Shown: positions 26,132 through 35,212 of the stretch, piece by piece
Numbering within the stretch: the stretch's first letter is position 1
Layout: every line of letters begins with the position of its first letter
Assembly (NCBI RefSeq): GCF_050864855.1
Contig: NZ_JBOZWW010000051.1
Location: 1-39,902, forward strand
Direction of reading: 5' to 3'
From: Cardinium hertigii_C
GTDB taxonomy: Bacteria > Bacteroidota > Bacteroidia > Cytophagales > Amoebophilaceae
DNA: 39,902 nt
Translations under genes and position numbers: made by a program
Notes under the pieces: model-generated
The model's input: only the letters and a program-made list of their open reading frames with translations
The model's database searches: none
Told to the model about the DNA's origin: nothing

Positions 26132-27424
26132 ATGAAAGATTTTATTGCCAGTTTATACTGGCGTGGTATGGTTCATGATATGGTTCCAGGTACAGCAGCA
26201 CATCTCAACGAAGGTATGGTTTCGGGATACGTTGGGTTCGATCCTTCTGCTCCTTCTTTACATCTGGGCAATTTGATTCCTATTATGTTGTTAAAACACT
26301 TTCAAGAAGCAGGACATAAGCCTATTGCATTAGTAGGTGGTGCTACGGGTATGATTGGTGATCCTTCTGGGCGTAGCCAAGAGCGCCTGTTTTTAACAGA
26401 AGATGTATTGCGTTACAACGAGGCATCTATTGCCAAACAGTTAGAAAAATTTTTGGATTTTTCTACTGGTCCCAACAAAGCTATTTTGTTAAATAATTTT
26501 GATTGGTTTAAAGACTTCTCTTTCCTAGGATTTCTACGTGATATAGGCAAACATATACCTGTTGGCTATATGATGGCTAAAGATAGTGTAAAAAAACGCA
26601 TAGAGACCGGTATCTCTTATACCGAATTTGCTTATCAATTGTTACAAGGGTATGATTTCTACCATCTCCACCTACATAAAAATGTAACCCTACAAATGGG
26701 TGGATCTGATCAATGGGGTAATTTAACTACAGGTGTTGAGCTTATTCGTAAAAAATCTCAATCTCATGCCTTTGCAATAACTGCTCCTTTGCTGACCCGT
26801 TCGGATGGCACTAAGTTTGGAAAAACAGATGCTGGCACTAATATATGGTTAGATCCAGCCCAAACCTCTCCTTATGCGCTATATCAGTTTTTGTTGAATA
26901 GTGGTGATCATGAAGTAGAAAAATTAATTAAAATTTTTTCTTTTGCTAAACAAGAAGAAGTAGAAGCACTTATTTTAACCCATCAAGCCAAACCCGAAGC
27001 AAGGCTTTTACAGCAAAAATTGGCTAAAATGGTTACCACTATGGTCCATTCAGAAGAAGCTTGTAGGCAAGCCATAATCTGTAGTACTATTCTTTTTAGC
27101 CATACCGCTTCAATAGATGCACTCTATGCCCTAAGCGAAGCAGATATATTGTGTGTCTGTACAACCATACCTAAGGTCCATATTACACGTATTGCATTAG
27201 GTGCAATAGACTCTATAGTATCTTTATTGTCTGTGGCTACAGAAAATTTAATTATGGCCTCTAAGTCAGAAGCAAGACGGGTGATCACATCAGGTGGAAT
27301 AAAGGTAAATAAGGTATTGATAACCGATCCTTACCAAAAGCCCAATTTTATCTTATTGCATAATCGTTATCTATTGGTGCAAAAAGGTAAAAAAAATTAC
27401 TACCTTATTGTTGTTGTTGAGTAA
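26132..27424 (+). CDS. tyrS: Tyrosyl-tRNA synthetase
   Basis: Charges tRNA-Tyr. The class I signature HIGH appears as HLGN (residues 44-47) and KMSKS as KFGKT (228-232), both usual for bacterial TyrRS. The tyrosine pocket segments YTEFAYQLLQGYDF and MGGSDQWGN are intact. A C-terminal S4 RNA-binding domain (about 365-425) includes SKSEARRVITSGGIKVN. The length of 430 is normal. The 298-base spacer before it is AT-rich and shows no gene. The comM-like gene begins 11 bases after the stop, suggesting one transcript. Confidence 0.97.
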   Translation: MKDFIASLYWRGMVHDMVPGTAAHLNEGMVSGYVGFDPSAPSLHLGNLIPIMLLKHFQEAGHKPIALVGGATGMIGDPSGRSQERLFLTEDVLRYNEASIAKQLEKFLDFSTGPNKAILLNNFDWFKDFSFLGFLRDIGKHIPVGYMMAKDSVKKRIETGISYTEFAYQLLQGYDFYHLHLHKNVTLQMGGSDQWGNLTTGVELIRKKSQSHAFAITAPLLTRSDGTKFGKTDAGTNIWLDPAQTSPYALYQFLLNSGDHEVEKLIKIFSFAKQEEVEALILTHQAKPEARLLQQKLAKMVTTMVHSEEACRQAIICSTILFSHTASIDALYALSEADILCVCTTIPKVHITRIALGAIDSIVSLLSVATENLIMASKSEARRVITSGGIKVNKVLITDPYQKPNFILLHNRYLLVQKGKKNYYLIVVVE

Positions 27425-27435
27425 TTTTTTTTAAG

Positions 27436-28974
27436 ATGATCACTAGATCTTTCAGTAGTGCAGTATATGGTGTAAACGCTTTTCTTGTATCTATAGAGGT
27501 AAGCATTGTCAATGGCACAAGCTTATTTATGGTAGGACTTCCAGATAGTGCTATTAAGGAGAGTCAACACCGAATAGAGTCTGTATTAAAGCAGATTAAA
27601 TGTATGATGCCTCGGCAACGTGTCATTGTAAACCTTGCTCCGGCGGATATACGCAAGGAGGGCGCTTCTTATGACCTACCGATTGCTTTATCTATTTTGC
27701 ATGCTTCAGAACAATATAATTTATCTCGTTTGTCTACTTATATTATTATGGGCGAATTGGCTTTAGACGGAGCGCTTAGACCTGTAAAGGGGGTATTGCC
27801 TATTGCTATTGAGGCCCATAAAAATGCATTTAAAGGTATGATTGTTCCAGAAAAAAATGGACCAGAAGCGGGTGTGGTACGTAAAATAGAAGTCATTGCT
27901 GTCAACCATATTACAGAAGCAATTGCATTTTTGTCTGGAGAACGTTCCATTCATCCTATAGAGGTAGATACACGTAAACTCTTTGCAGCCCAATCAGATG
28001 CATATGCAGTAGATTTTGCCGATGTACAAGGACAAGAAAACATTAAACGGGCCTTTGAAATTGCAGCAGCTGGCGGACATAATCTTATTATGATCGGACC
28101 TCCTGGTGCAGGTAAAACCATGTTGGCCAAACGGTTGCCCTCTATTTTACCCCCTTTTACTTTGGCTGAGACACTAGAGACTACTAAAGTCTATTCGATA
28201 GTAGGCCGTATGAATAATAGTGGTGGACTACTCTCTACAAGACCCTTTCGAGTACCACACCACACGATTAGTGATGTAGCGTTGGTAGGAGGAGGTACTT
28301 TCCCACAACCTGGTGAGATTTCTTTGGCGCATCATGGAGTCCTCTTTTTAGATGAATTACCAGAGTTTAAACGGAGCGTACTGGAAGTTATGCGTCAACC
28401 TTTAGAAGATGGTAAAGTAGTAATTTCAAGAGCTAAATTTTCCATTGAATTTCCAGCTAACTTTATGCTTATTGCCAGTATGAATCCTTGTCCCTGTGGT
28501 TATTATAACCATCCTGAAAAACCATGTATGTGTAGTACGGTTCATGTGCAACGTTACCTGAATAAGGTTAGTGGACCACTATTGGATAGGATAGATCTCC
28601 ATGTAGAGGTCGTACCTATATTATTTGAAACATTGACTGCTTCAAAAAAAAATGAAGCAAGTCATCTGATTCGGGAACGTGTTGTACAGGCAAGACACAT
28701 ACAACAAAAGCGTTTTCAAGATCATATACAACTGTATACTAATGCACGGATGTCTTCTAAGTTGACTAAAATGTTTTGTCCTATTTCAATAGCTGGGCAA
28801 AAGCTGCTACAAGCTGCCATGGAAAAGCTGGGTCTTTCGGCAAGAGCATACGACAGAATTTTAAAAGTAGCCAGAACGATTGCCGATTTAGCGGGTAGTG
28901 CAAATATATCAGAGGTACATTTGGCAGAGGCCATTCAGTATCGTAGCTTAGATCGAGCAGGATGGGGTAGTTAG
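27436..28974 (+). CDS. comM: YifB/ComM family Mg-chelatase-like AAA+ ATPase
   Basis: The 512 residues match ComM, a hexameric helicase that promotes branch migration during DNA integration in competent bacteria. The N-terminal ChlI-like domain (1-170) has VGLPDSAIKESQHRI and VNLAPADIRKEGASYDLPIA. The AAA+ core has Walker A GPPGAGKT (221-228), Walker B VLFLDELPEF (302-311) and NPCPCGYY with a cysteine cluster (352, 354, 364, 366). The C-terminal domain includes LGLSARAYDRILKVARTIADL. All key residues are present. The gene lies directly behind tyrS. In an endosymbiont it may serve recombination repair rather than transformation. Confidence 0.93.
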   Translation: MITRSFSSAVYGVNAFLVSIEVSIVNGTSLFMVGLPDSAIKESQHRIESVLKQIKCMMPRQRVIVNLAPADIRKEGASYDLPIALSILHASEQYNLSRLSTYIIMGELALDGALRPVKGVLPIAIEAHKNAFKGMIVPEKNGPEAGVVRKIEVIAVNHITEAIAFLSGERSIHPIEVDTRKLFAAQSDAYAVDFADVQGQENIKRAFEIAAAGGHNLIMIGPPGAGKTMLAKRLPSILPPFTLAETLETTKVYSIVGRMNNSGGLLSTRPFRVPHHTISDVALVGGGTFPQPGEISLAHHGVLFLDELPEFKRSVLEVMRQPLEDGKVVISRAKFSIEFPANFMLIASMNPCPCGYYNHPEKPCMCSTVHVQRYLNKVSGPLLDRIDLHVEVVPILFETLTASKKNEASHLIRERVVQARHIQQKRFQDHIQLYTNARMSSKLTKMFCPISIAGQKLLQAAMEKLGLSARAYDRILKVARTIADLAGSANISEVHLAEAIQYRSLDRAGWGS

Positions 28975-29113
28975 CAAGGTTTCCTTTATCTATCTACCAG
29001 AACTTTTTAATTGTAGTTTTTTGTAAAGGATAGTTTTAGCCTTCTTAAAAATTAATCTCAATATATCCTTTAGCGAATCACAACAGATATGATGCAACTT
29101 TTGATTTTGTACT

Positions 29114-29773
29114 TTAAACAGCTTCGTGAAGTTCTTGAATAACTGTAGGCCTCATTTCATTTATATACTCAATGATAATCTGATATTCTGAATCTTCAAT
29201 GTTCTCTTGACTATAAATCTTAGCGTAGCAATCATGATAATGCTTCTCATAAGCGTTAATAAATATTTCAATGTGATCATCAGTAATATCAATCCTATGT
29301 TTTTTAGCTACTTCGTCTAAAGAGGTTTTAGCTTGATCTTTAGCTGTATGTTTAGCCTGAAGCATCCGGTTTTCCAGCTGGTTATCATAATGCATTGCTT
29401 GATCAATAAGGGCATCACGCCGACCATACATCATGGAAACTAGTGAAGCTGAGACTTGAATATCATTTCTTATAGAGTCGGGAATAGGATTTGACACGAA
29501 CTTACTATCAACATCAATATATTTTGATATATTTTCATTAAAATCCATATTTGTAGTGCAGCATTGTTCTTTTTTTTGCTTTTTGTAAGCTCTCTTAAGA
29601 TTTTCATCAGCAATTTTAGAACTAGTGTGATCAGAAAGGAGAGTAGGGGTAGTATTTATATTACCAGCTTTCTGATTTTTTTCGGCATTTTTCATATGAG
29701 TAGCGTGTCTAATTTGATTACATCCATATATCGCTATGGTATAAAACCATAACAAGATTTTAAATTGATTCAT
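29114..29773 (-). CDS. Orphan lipoprotein, mostly helical
   Basis: No family recognised. The first 17 residues are hydrophobic and end in lipobox AIYGC, with Cys18 the likely lipid anchor. The rest (19-219) is polar and mostly helical, with charged repeats such as QLENRMLQAKHTAKDQAKTSL (about 130-150) and the ending YINEMRPTVIQELHEAV. No membrane segment or catalytic motif is visible. It lies between comM and pgk on the opposite strand, separate from other lipoprotein genes. Its sequence is not clearly related to the other lipoproteins in the window. Confidence 0.7.
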   Translation of the reverse strand: MNQFKILLWFYTIAIYGCNQIRHATHMKNAEKNQKAGNINTTPTLLSDHTSSKIADENLKRAYKKQKKEQCCTTNMDFNENISKYIDVDSKFVSNPIPDSIRNDIQVSASLVSMMYGRRDALIDQAMHYDNQLENRMLQAKHTAKDQAKTSLDEVAKKHRIDITDDHIEIFINAYEKHYHDCYAKIYSQENIEDSEYQIIIEYINEMRPTVIQELHEAV

Positions 29774-30153
29774 TTTTATTTTACTTTAATTTACTTTAAT
29801 TTAATTTAATTAAAATTCATATTGAAGCTAGTACTTTATGGTATGGCTTTCCTTTTTAAATTTTAATATTGTCTACATCATGTTAGATACTTTTATAAGA
29901 AAAAGAAGTAACTAATTAAATTATACAATAAAAAATTTAATTTTTTTACTTTATATCGTATTACCCTGATATTGAGAAATTTTAGAAAAGTTAATCTTGT
30001 TAGAAAAAGTGTCTTATTGATTAATGGTCTAAGAAGTCAGAATTAAAGTTTAAAGCAGCTCTAGCTTATGTACTATAATAGAAAAGTATGTATTGTAACA
30101 TACTTCTATTTAGCTCTCTCTTATTATCTTTGTGCAGGTCATTATATATTTTT
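29774..30153. other. AT-rich divergent spacer, nothing identified
   Basis: Between the lipoprotein gene and the chosen pgk start. It begins with a run of TTTAATT-like repeats (29776-29815). The frame leading into pgk is open from 30088, but its residues look like chance sequence. No RNA gene, clear promoter or strong dyad is seen. Confidence 0.4.
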
Positions 30154-31344
30154 ATGATTGGTATTCAGTCTATTTCTTTTAAGCATAAAAAAGTACTTAT
30201 ACGGGTTGATTTTAATGTACCTATAACGGATCAGGGTATGATTACCGATGACCGACGTATCCGGAGCAGTTTACCAACCATTCAAAAAGTAATAAAAGAT
30301 GGTGGAATAGCTATTTTACTTACCCATTTTGGTAGGCCTAAAAATGGATATGATCTACGTTATTCATTAAGTAAGCTTTTACCTACACTATCTAGTTTAT
30401 TGCAAGTACCTATTGCTTTTGTACCTTATTGTGTAGGCGCAGCGGTAAAAACCCAGATAGAAGCACTAGAACCAGGAAGCGTTTTATTACTTGAAAATGT
30501 ACGTTTTCATTCAGAAGAAATATTAAATGATAAACATTTTGCCCAAGAATTGGCTGGATTGGCAGATGTCTACATTAATGACGCTTTTGGAACCATCCAT
30601 AGAAATCATGTTTCTACTAGTTTATTACCTACTTATTTTAAAGAACGATATGCCGGCTATTTATTGCAACAGGAAATAGCTACTATTGATAAAATTTTTT
30701 TAAAAGAATCATCTCCTGTTATCGTCATTATGGGGGGTAATAAACTGGTAGATAAAGCAAAACCTATCGAAGGCTTAATACCTTATGTAGACCATATATT
30801 GATTGCTGGAGGCCTTGTACTACCTTTTTTCCGTGCAAAACAGGCGCGACATCTTTCCGGTATCGATGAACAAGCAGAGGTGATTGCCACTAGGTTGTTT
30901 GATCTGTTGATGCAGCATAGCCACTGTCAACTGTGGTTGCCAACTGATGTCATAACTGCTCCTGAAATAGATGTAAAAGCTATGGTATCTACCTTATCGC
31001 TTACTGATATACCCTATGGAACCTATGTATTAGATATTGGACCATCTACACAAGCACACTTTGCTGGATTGATCCTACAAGCTAAGACCATATTATGGGC
31101 TGGTCCTATAGGGATATTTGAATGGGATAAATCTGCGGCTGGTACAGTGGCTGTTGCTCAGGCCATTGCAAAAGCTACGCAACAGGGTGCCTATAGCATA
31201 GTAGGTGGTGGAGACACAGCTGCTGCTATTAAACAAATAGGATATGAAAATCATGTTTCTTATATTTCTACAGGAGGAGGAGCTTTGCTGGCCTATATTG
31301 CAGCAAATAGAAAATTGACTGGTTTAGAGGTGCTTAATGCATAG
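30154..31344 (+). CDS. pgk: Phosphoglycerate kinase
   Basis: Makes ATP from 1,3-bisphosphoglycerate in lower glycolysis. The frame opens at 30088, but the Met at 30154 (MIGIQSISFKHKKVLIRVDFNVPI) fits the family start and gives 396 residues. Typical sites are RVDFNVPI, LTHFGRPK, LLENVRFH, the hinge region and VGGGDTAAAIKQ. Some usual residues are changed: WNGPxGVFE reads WAGPIGIFE and the C-terminal STGGGAxLEFLEG reads STGGGALLAYIAANRKLTG, losing the acidic residue. It is probably active but drifting. One of the few central-carbon genes here, it fits a symbiont that keeps lower glycolysis. Confidence 0.95.
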   Translation: MIGIQSISFKHKKVLIRVDFNVPITDQGMITDDRRIRSSLPTIQKVIKDGGIAILLTHFGRPKNGYDLRYSLSKLLPTLSSLLQVPIAFVPYCVGAAVKTQIEALEPGSVLLLENVRFHSEEILNDKHFAQELAGLADVYINDAFGTIHRNHVSTSLLPTYFKERYAGYLLQQEIATIDKIFLKESSPVIVIMGGNKLVDKAKPIEGLIPYVDHILIAGGLVLPFFRAKQARHLSGIDEQAEVIATRLFDLLMQHSHCQLWLPTDVITAPEIDVKAMVSTLSLTDIPYGTYVLDIGPSTQAHFAGLILQAKTILWAGPIGIFEWDKSAAGTVAVAQAIAKATQQGAYSIVGGGDTAAAIKQIGYENHVSYISTGGGALLAYIAANRKLTGLEVLNA

Positions 31345-31595
31345 CGTAGCTATCAAGTAATAGATAAATGGATAGGTCAACTTGATGTTTGCTTTATTCA
31401 AGGCTGAGCAAACGCTTTATGCTGCGTTAAGATATAAAATGATGGGTATTTTTGTTAAATTTTTACTTGATTTTTCGATCAAAATTTCCTCTTTTTTATC
31501 AATAAATTGCTTGCTATTACTGTAACCATACAATGTTGGTTATACTTTAAAAGTTTACACCGTAGCTATAAATTATCTATTTACGAAAAAATAAT

Positions 31596-33791
31596 ATGTT
31601 TAATAAAAGAGTCTTCCTATTTCTAATTTCTATTGGGTTATATATGCACGCCATATATCCCATTTATGCGCACAACCAGCAAGTGGTTATACCACTTCAT
31701 CAGACAATACGTATTGTTAAATCACCACCTATACAAAGCCATGTTGCGCCTATAGCAGTGCATCTAGCAGCTGCTAAAGGAGATGTAGTCCGTCTTCGTT
31801 CTTTAATTGCTGATGGTAAAAATATACAAGTATTGGACAAAAATAAAATTACTCCATTGCATATTGCCGCAGCCAAAGGTCATTTGCTTTGTGTACAAGA
31901 GCTTATTAATGTCGGTGCTACAATCAATGTAGTGGATGCTCTAGGAAGGACACCCCTCTATTTTGCTGCTCAGAATGGTCATTTGGCCATTATGCGTGAG
32001 TTGGTTGCAGTTGGTGCCACTATTCGGTCTGCCGATTACCGGGGTAGAACCCCACTTCATCTTGCTGCAGAAGGGGGAAAAGCCCGCTGTATAGACTACT
32101 TAATTCAAAAAGGTGCATATGTAAATGGATTTGATAACGAACAGCTTACGCCTTTACATTGTGCGGCTTTATCAGGTTCACTTTTATCTATTGAAGCGCT
32201 AATACGTGCAGGTGCAAAGGTCGAAGTATTTACCAAGCAAGATAAGTTTACGCCTTTACATGCTGCTGCACAAAGTGGTAATGTAGAAGCGATTCGGTTA
32301 TTAGTCCATAATCATGCCAACCTAAATGCGATTACCCGAGATGGCATTACCCCCCTTTATTGCGCGGCGCAACATGGCAACCTTGCTGTATTAAAAGAAC
32401 TATTACATTATAAAGCAGATATTCACGCAGTAGAAGGTCTCAATACACCCTTACATGCTGCCGCTTTAAATGGTCATTTAGATTGTTTGAATCTATTATT
32501 AAAGGAAGGAGGTAATGCATCTGTTCGTAATAAAGAACAAAATACTCCTTTACATTTGGCAGCTTATTGTGGTAAAAGTGCTTGTTTACAAGCATTGATA
32601 GCCGTTAATGAAACATATGTGCAATTAATAGGTGAAAAGCAGCGAACGCCTTTGCACTGGGCGGCCCGATTGGGTCATGTTATTTGTGTCGATCAGCTTA
32701 TTCAAGCAGGAGCAGCTATAAATGTAGGAGATTTTCACAATAAAACTTCTCTACATTTAAGTGCTTTCTATGGACATGATAAATGTTTGGCTACCCTCTT
32801 AAAAGCTGGTGCAAATCCCCATGCTACTACCCATATAGGCTTTACACCATTACATATGGCCACTAAAAGCAGCAATATAAAATGTTTAAAAATACTCTTA
32901 GAAGCGGGTGCTAAGCTCTCTGCTGTCGATAGGTTTAAAAATACACCCTTGCATGTATCTGTGGCATTTCAAAATATAGATGCTAGTTTAGAACTTATAA
33001 AAGCGGGTGCACCAGTAAATATCCCCAATGAATGGGGCATTATACCGCTACATATTGCTGCCAGGGAAGGAGACTTGATTACTTTACAAGCACTTATCAA
33101 AGCAAAATCTAAAGTAAATGCTGCAAAAAAATCAGGCGCTACTGCTATGCATGTAGTAGCAAAAAGAGGACATCTGGCTTGTTTGAAAGAATTGCTACAA
33201 GCAGGTGGAAAGGTTCGGGTCTACAATCGGGCTAAGGAAAGTCCATTGTATTTAGCAGCTGCTAATGGTCATTTGGATTGTCTAGAAGCATTGATTGAAG
33301 CAGATCAGAATCAGGACGCTATCACTAAAAAGATCAAAAACAAGTTTCAGGATCAACCACTTTTGAATAAAGTTATCAAAAACAAGGCTAAACTAGATAT
33401 AGCGAATCAGTTTCATGAAACTCCTTTATATGCTGCCGTTAAAAATAAACATATAGATTGTGTTTTATTGCTTATACGTCATGGTGCAAAAGTAAATATT
33501 AAAGTAAAAGGAGGAAAAACGCTTTTACATCTTGCTGCTCAAAATGGTTGTGCAGTTTGCGCAAGGGCTATCATCGGAGCAAACGCAGACATTAATGTAT
33601 TGGATCGGTATAAAAATACACCCTTACACCTTGCTGCTCAAAATGGTTATATTAAAGTAGTGCAAGAACTAATAAGCGCGGGGGCTTTGTCAAAGAAAAA
33701 TAAATTTGATAGCACACCTGCTTATTTGGCATTACAGAATGGACATACAAAATGCTATGAATTATTGAAAGGTTACTTTAACCATGCATAA
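31596..33791 (+). CDS. Secreted ankyrin-repeat protein, about 20 repeats
   Basis: The 731 residues start with a signal peptide (about 1-27, ending YPIYA). Nearly all the rest, from about residue 53, is ankyrin repeats of 33 residues. I count about 20 units of the form x-x-TPLHxAAxxGHxxCLxxLLxAGAxxNxxD. Unit 16 is longer, with an insert rich in Lys/Asn (DAITKKIKNK...NKVIKNK). Units are diverged, with no two copies alike. Ankyrin proteins of Amoebophilus and Cardinium are taken as host-interaction proteins; here the signal peptide implies export past the inner membrane. No second domain is seen at either end. The 17-base repeat at its stop and an IS remnant lie right behind it. Confidence 0.92.
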   Translation: MFNKRVFLFLISIGLYMHAIYPIYAHNQQVVIPLHQTIRIVKSPPIQSHVAPIAVHLAAAKGDVVRLRSLIADGKNIQVLDKNKITPLHIAAAKGHLLCVQELINVGATINVVDALGRTPLYFAAQNGHLAIMRELVAVGATIRSADYRGRTPLHLAAEGGKARCIDYLIQKGAYVNGFDNEQLTPLHCAALSGSLLSIEALIRAGAKVEVFTKQDKFTPLHAAAQSGNVEAIRLLVHNHANLNAITRDGITPLYCAAQHGNLAVLKELLHYKADIHAVEGLNTPLHAAALNGHLDCLNLLLKEGGNASVRNKEQNTPLHLAAYCGKSACLQALIAVNETYVQLIGEKQRTPLHWAARLGHVICVDQLIQAGAAINVGDFHNKTSLHLSAFYGHDKCLATLLKAGANPHATTHIGFTPLHMATKSSNIKCLKILLEAGAKLSAVDRFKNTPLHVSVAFQNIDASLELIKAGAPVNIPNEWGIIPLHIAAREGDLITLQALIKAKSKVNAAKKSGATAMHVVAKRGHLACLKELLQAGGKVRVYNRAKESPLYLAAANGHLDCLEALIEADQNQDAITKKIKNKFQDQPLLNKVIKNKAKLDIANQFHETPLYAAVKNKHIDCVLLLIRHGAKVNIKVKGGKTLLHLAAQNGCAVCARAIIGANADINVLDRYKNTPLHLAAQNGYIKVVQELISAGALSKKNKFDSTPAYLALQNGHTKCYELLKGYFNHA

Positions 33792-33817
33792 AAATTATCC
33801 TAGCATAAAAATTATCC
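33786..33817 (+). repeat. Tandem 17-bp repeat across the ankyrin gene stop
   Basis: GCATAAAAATTATCC occurs at 33786-33800 and again at 33803-33817, a 17-base unit in two copies. The first copy contains the TAA stop (33789-33791) of the ankyrin gene. The second abuts the GGACC end-like sequence of the following IS remnant. Confidence 0.8.
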
Positions 33818-33906
33818 AATATAATGGACCGAAAAAACTGGACAAAGAATGGTTTAAAATGTTTCCTATTTTAATAGTTTTATTGTTTCAAAATGGATTT
33901 TATCAA

Positions 33907-34110
33907 ATGGGAAGAAAAAAGGTCAGAAAATTTAGTTCATTAGAGAAGACTAAAATAGTTTTAGATTTATTGAAAGAAGCATTAACGTTAGTAGAGCTAT
34001 CGTCCAAGTATGGAGTAACAACCAAAACACTTCAAAATTGGAAACATCAGTTTATGGAGAATGCCTCTATTTTTTTAATGTACAAAAGTTGTATGTTAAA
34101 AGCAACATAA
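33907..34110 (+). pseudogene. IS3-type transposase OrfA remnant
   Basis: From the Met at 33907 the product reads MGRKKVRKFSSLEKTKIVLDL and then a helix-turn-helix, LVELSSKYGVTTKTLQNWKHQF, followed by MENAS, the usual start of IS3-family OrfA proteins. After ENAS the similarity stops and the frame ends nine to thirteen codons later. No OrfB with a DDE core follows, since gpsA begins at 34154 on the other strand. A GGACC-A-run at 33826-33836 may be the old left end. The frame is open upstream to 33784, but those residues look non-coding. Confidence 0.75.
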
Positions 34111-34153
34111 AAATTTAAACCTAAATGTACAAAATATTTTATATCTATAGCTG

Positions 34154-35212
34154 TCAGTGCAGTATAGGGGGTACATCAGTAGGATAGGTAGTGTTTTCTG
34201 ACCTACCCATTAAATAGGCAAGCCCTTGCTTCAATGGCAATGCCTCAAAAAGAATGCGGTAGATGAGTCGCGTAATAGGCGCTTCCACGCTATAAAACTG
34301 CATAAGTTGGTGGATGATTTTAACCGTTTGTACCCCTTCAGAAACCTCTCTTGTGCCATGCAAAATGGCGTTTAGCTTTTCACCTTTTGCCAAACGATAG
34401 CCAATTGTATAATTTCTACTAGCCGTACTGCCACAAGTAGCCACAAGATCCCCTAGACCAGCTGGTCCGAATAAAGCAGTGGTACCGATGCCCATAGTGG
34501 TCATCATATAATGCATTTCTGAAATAGACATGGTAATGAAAAGGGCATATGTATTCGATTGGTACCCCATGCCTTGTAGCATACCTGCACCAATGGCAAA
34601 AATATTTTTAAGCACACTACACATTTCTACACTAAGGATATCATCGCTTGTATAGACACGGAACCAATTTTGGCTTAAAAGCTGCTTCCCTATAGATAAG
34701 ACTTTTTCAGCACCACTGGCAACGACGGTAGCCGCTGGATCTTTTTTAACTAGATCTCCAGATAAATTGGGGCCAGCCAAACACCCAATCTGTCGAATTT
34801 TTGTTTCTTGCATGATGACTTCACTCATGGTAGCCAGATGGCTTCTGGTCAATACGCCGTCATATTGGACCAAATCTAACCCTTTGGTGCCATGTATGCA
34901 TATGTGGTCTGGTCTAAGATGTGCAGCAATGTCTTGCATTAATCCACGAAATTTAGCTGCAGGAACTATTGGAAAAATAACCGGACAACAACGCAAAACG
35001 GTTACCCAATCATCTGTCACGACAATATTAGCCGCCAATGGTTGCGCTGCCATGGTGCGACTTATTTGTCCAGCAGCAGCACGTGCTGCTGTATGCGTAT
35101 AAAGGAATACTTCGCCTACATTAGGCGCAATTAAGTTTGCAACGGCTGTACCAAATTTCCCAGCCCCTAAAACCGCTACTGGATTGTTAAGAGAAAATTG
35201 CTTGAAGCCCAT
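34154..35212 (-). CDS. gpsA: Glycerol-3-phosphate dehydrogenase [NAD(P)+]
   Basis: Reduces dihydroxyacetone phosphate to sn-glycerol 3-phosphate, the backbone for phospholipids. The 352 residues carry the Rossmann start VAVLGAGKFGTAVANLIA, the HGTKGL segment, VLKNIFAIGAGMLQGMG with the catalytic lysine, and GLGDLVATCGSTASRNYTIG. The segment after the lysine reads ALFITMSISEM where many relatives have ALITRGLxEM, a small change. The gene begins inside the end of the acyltransferase gene (26-base overlap, different frame), so the two are surely co-transcribed. Its product would feed that acyltransferase. Confidence 0.95.
   Translation of the reverse strand: MGFKQFSLNNPVAVLGAGKFGTAVANLIAPNVGEVFLYTHTAARAAAGQISRTMAAQPLAANIVVTDDWVTVLRCCPVIFPIVPAAKFRGLMQDIAAHLRPDHICIHGTKGLDLVQYDGVLTRSHLATMSEVIMQETKIRQIGCLAGPNLSGDLVKKDPAATVVASGAEKVLSIGKQLLSQNWFRVYTSDDILSVEMCSVLKNIFAIGAGMLQGMGYQSNTYALFITMSISEMHYMMTTMGIGTTALFGPAGLGDLVATCGSTASRNYTIGYRLAKGEKLNAILHGTREVSEGVQTVKIIHQLMQFYSVEAPITRLIYRILFEALPLKQGLAYLMGRSENTTYPTDVPPILH

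Noticed and set aside
30088..30153. Upstream in-frame extension of pgk, resembling a signal peptide
   Set aside because: The 22 extra residues precede a standard PGK start; glycolytic PGK is cytosolic and the next Met fits the family.
31402..31442. Dyad AACGC/GCGTT after pgk as a terminator
   Set aside because: The stem is only 5 bp and no T-run follows directly.
34767..35102. 111-codon plus-strand frame
   Set aside because: It is antisense to gpsA, which has all its family motifs.
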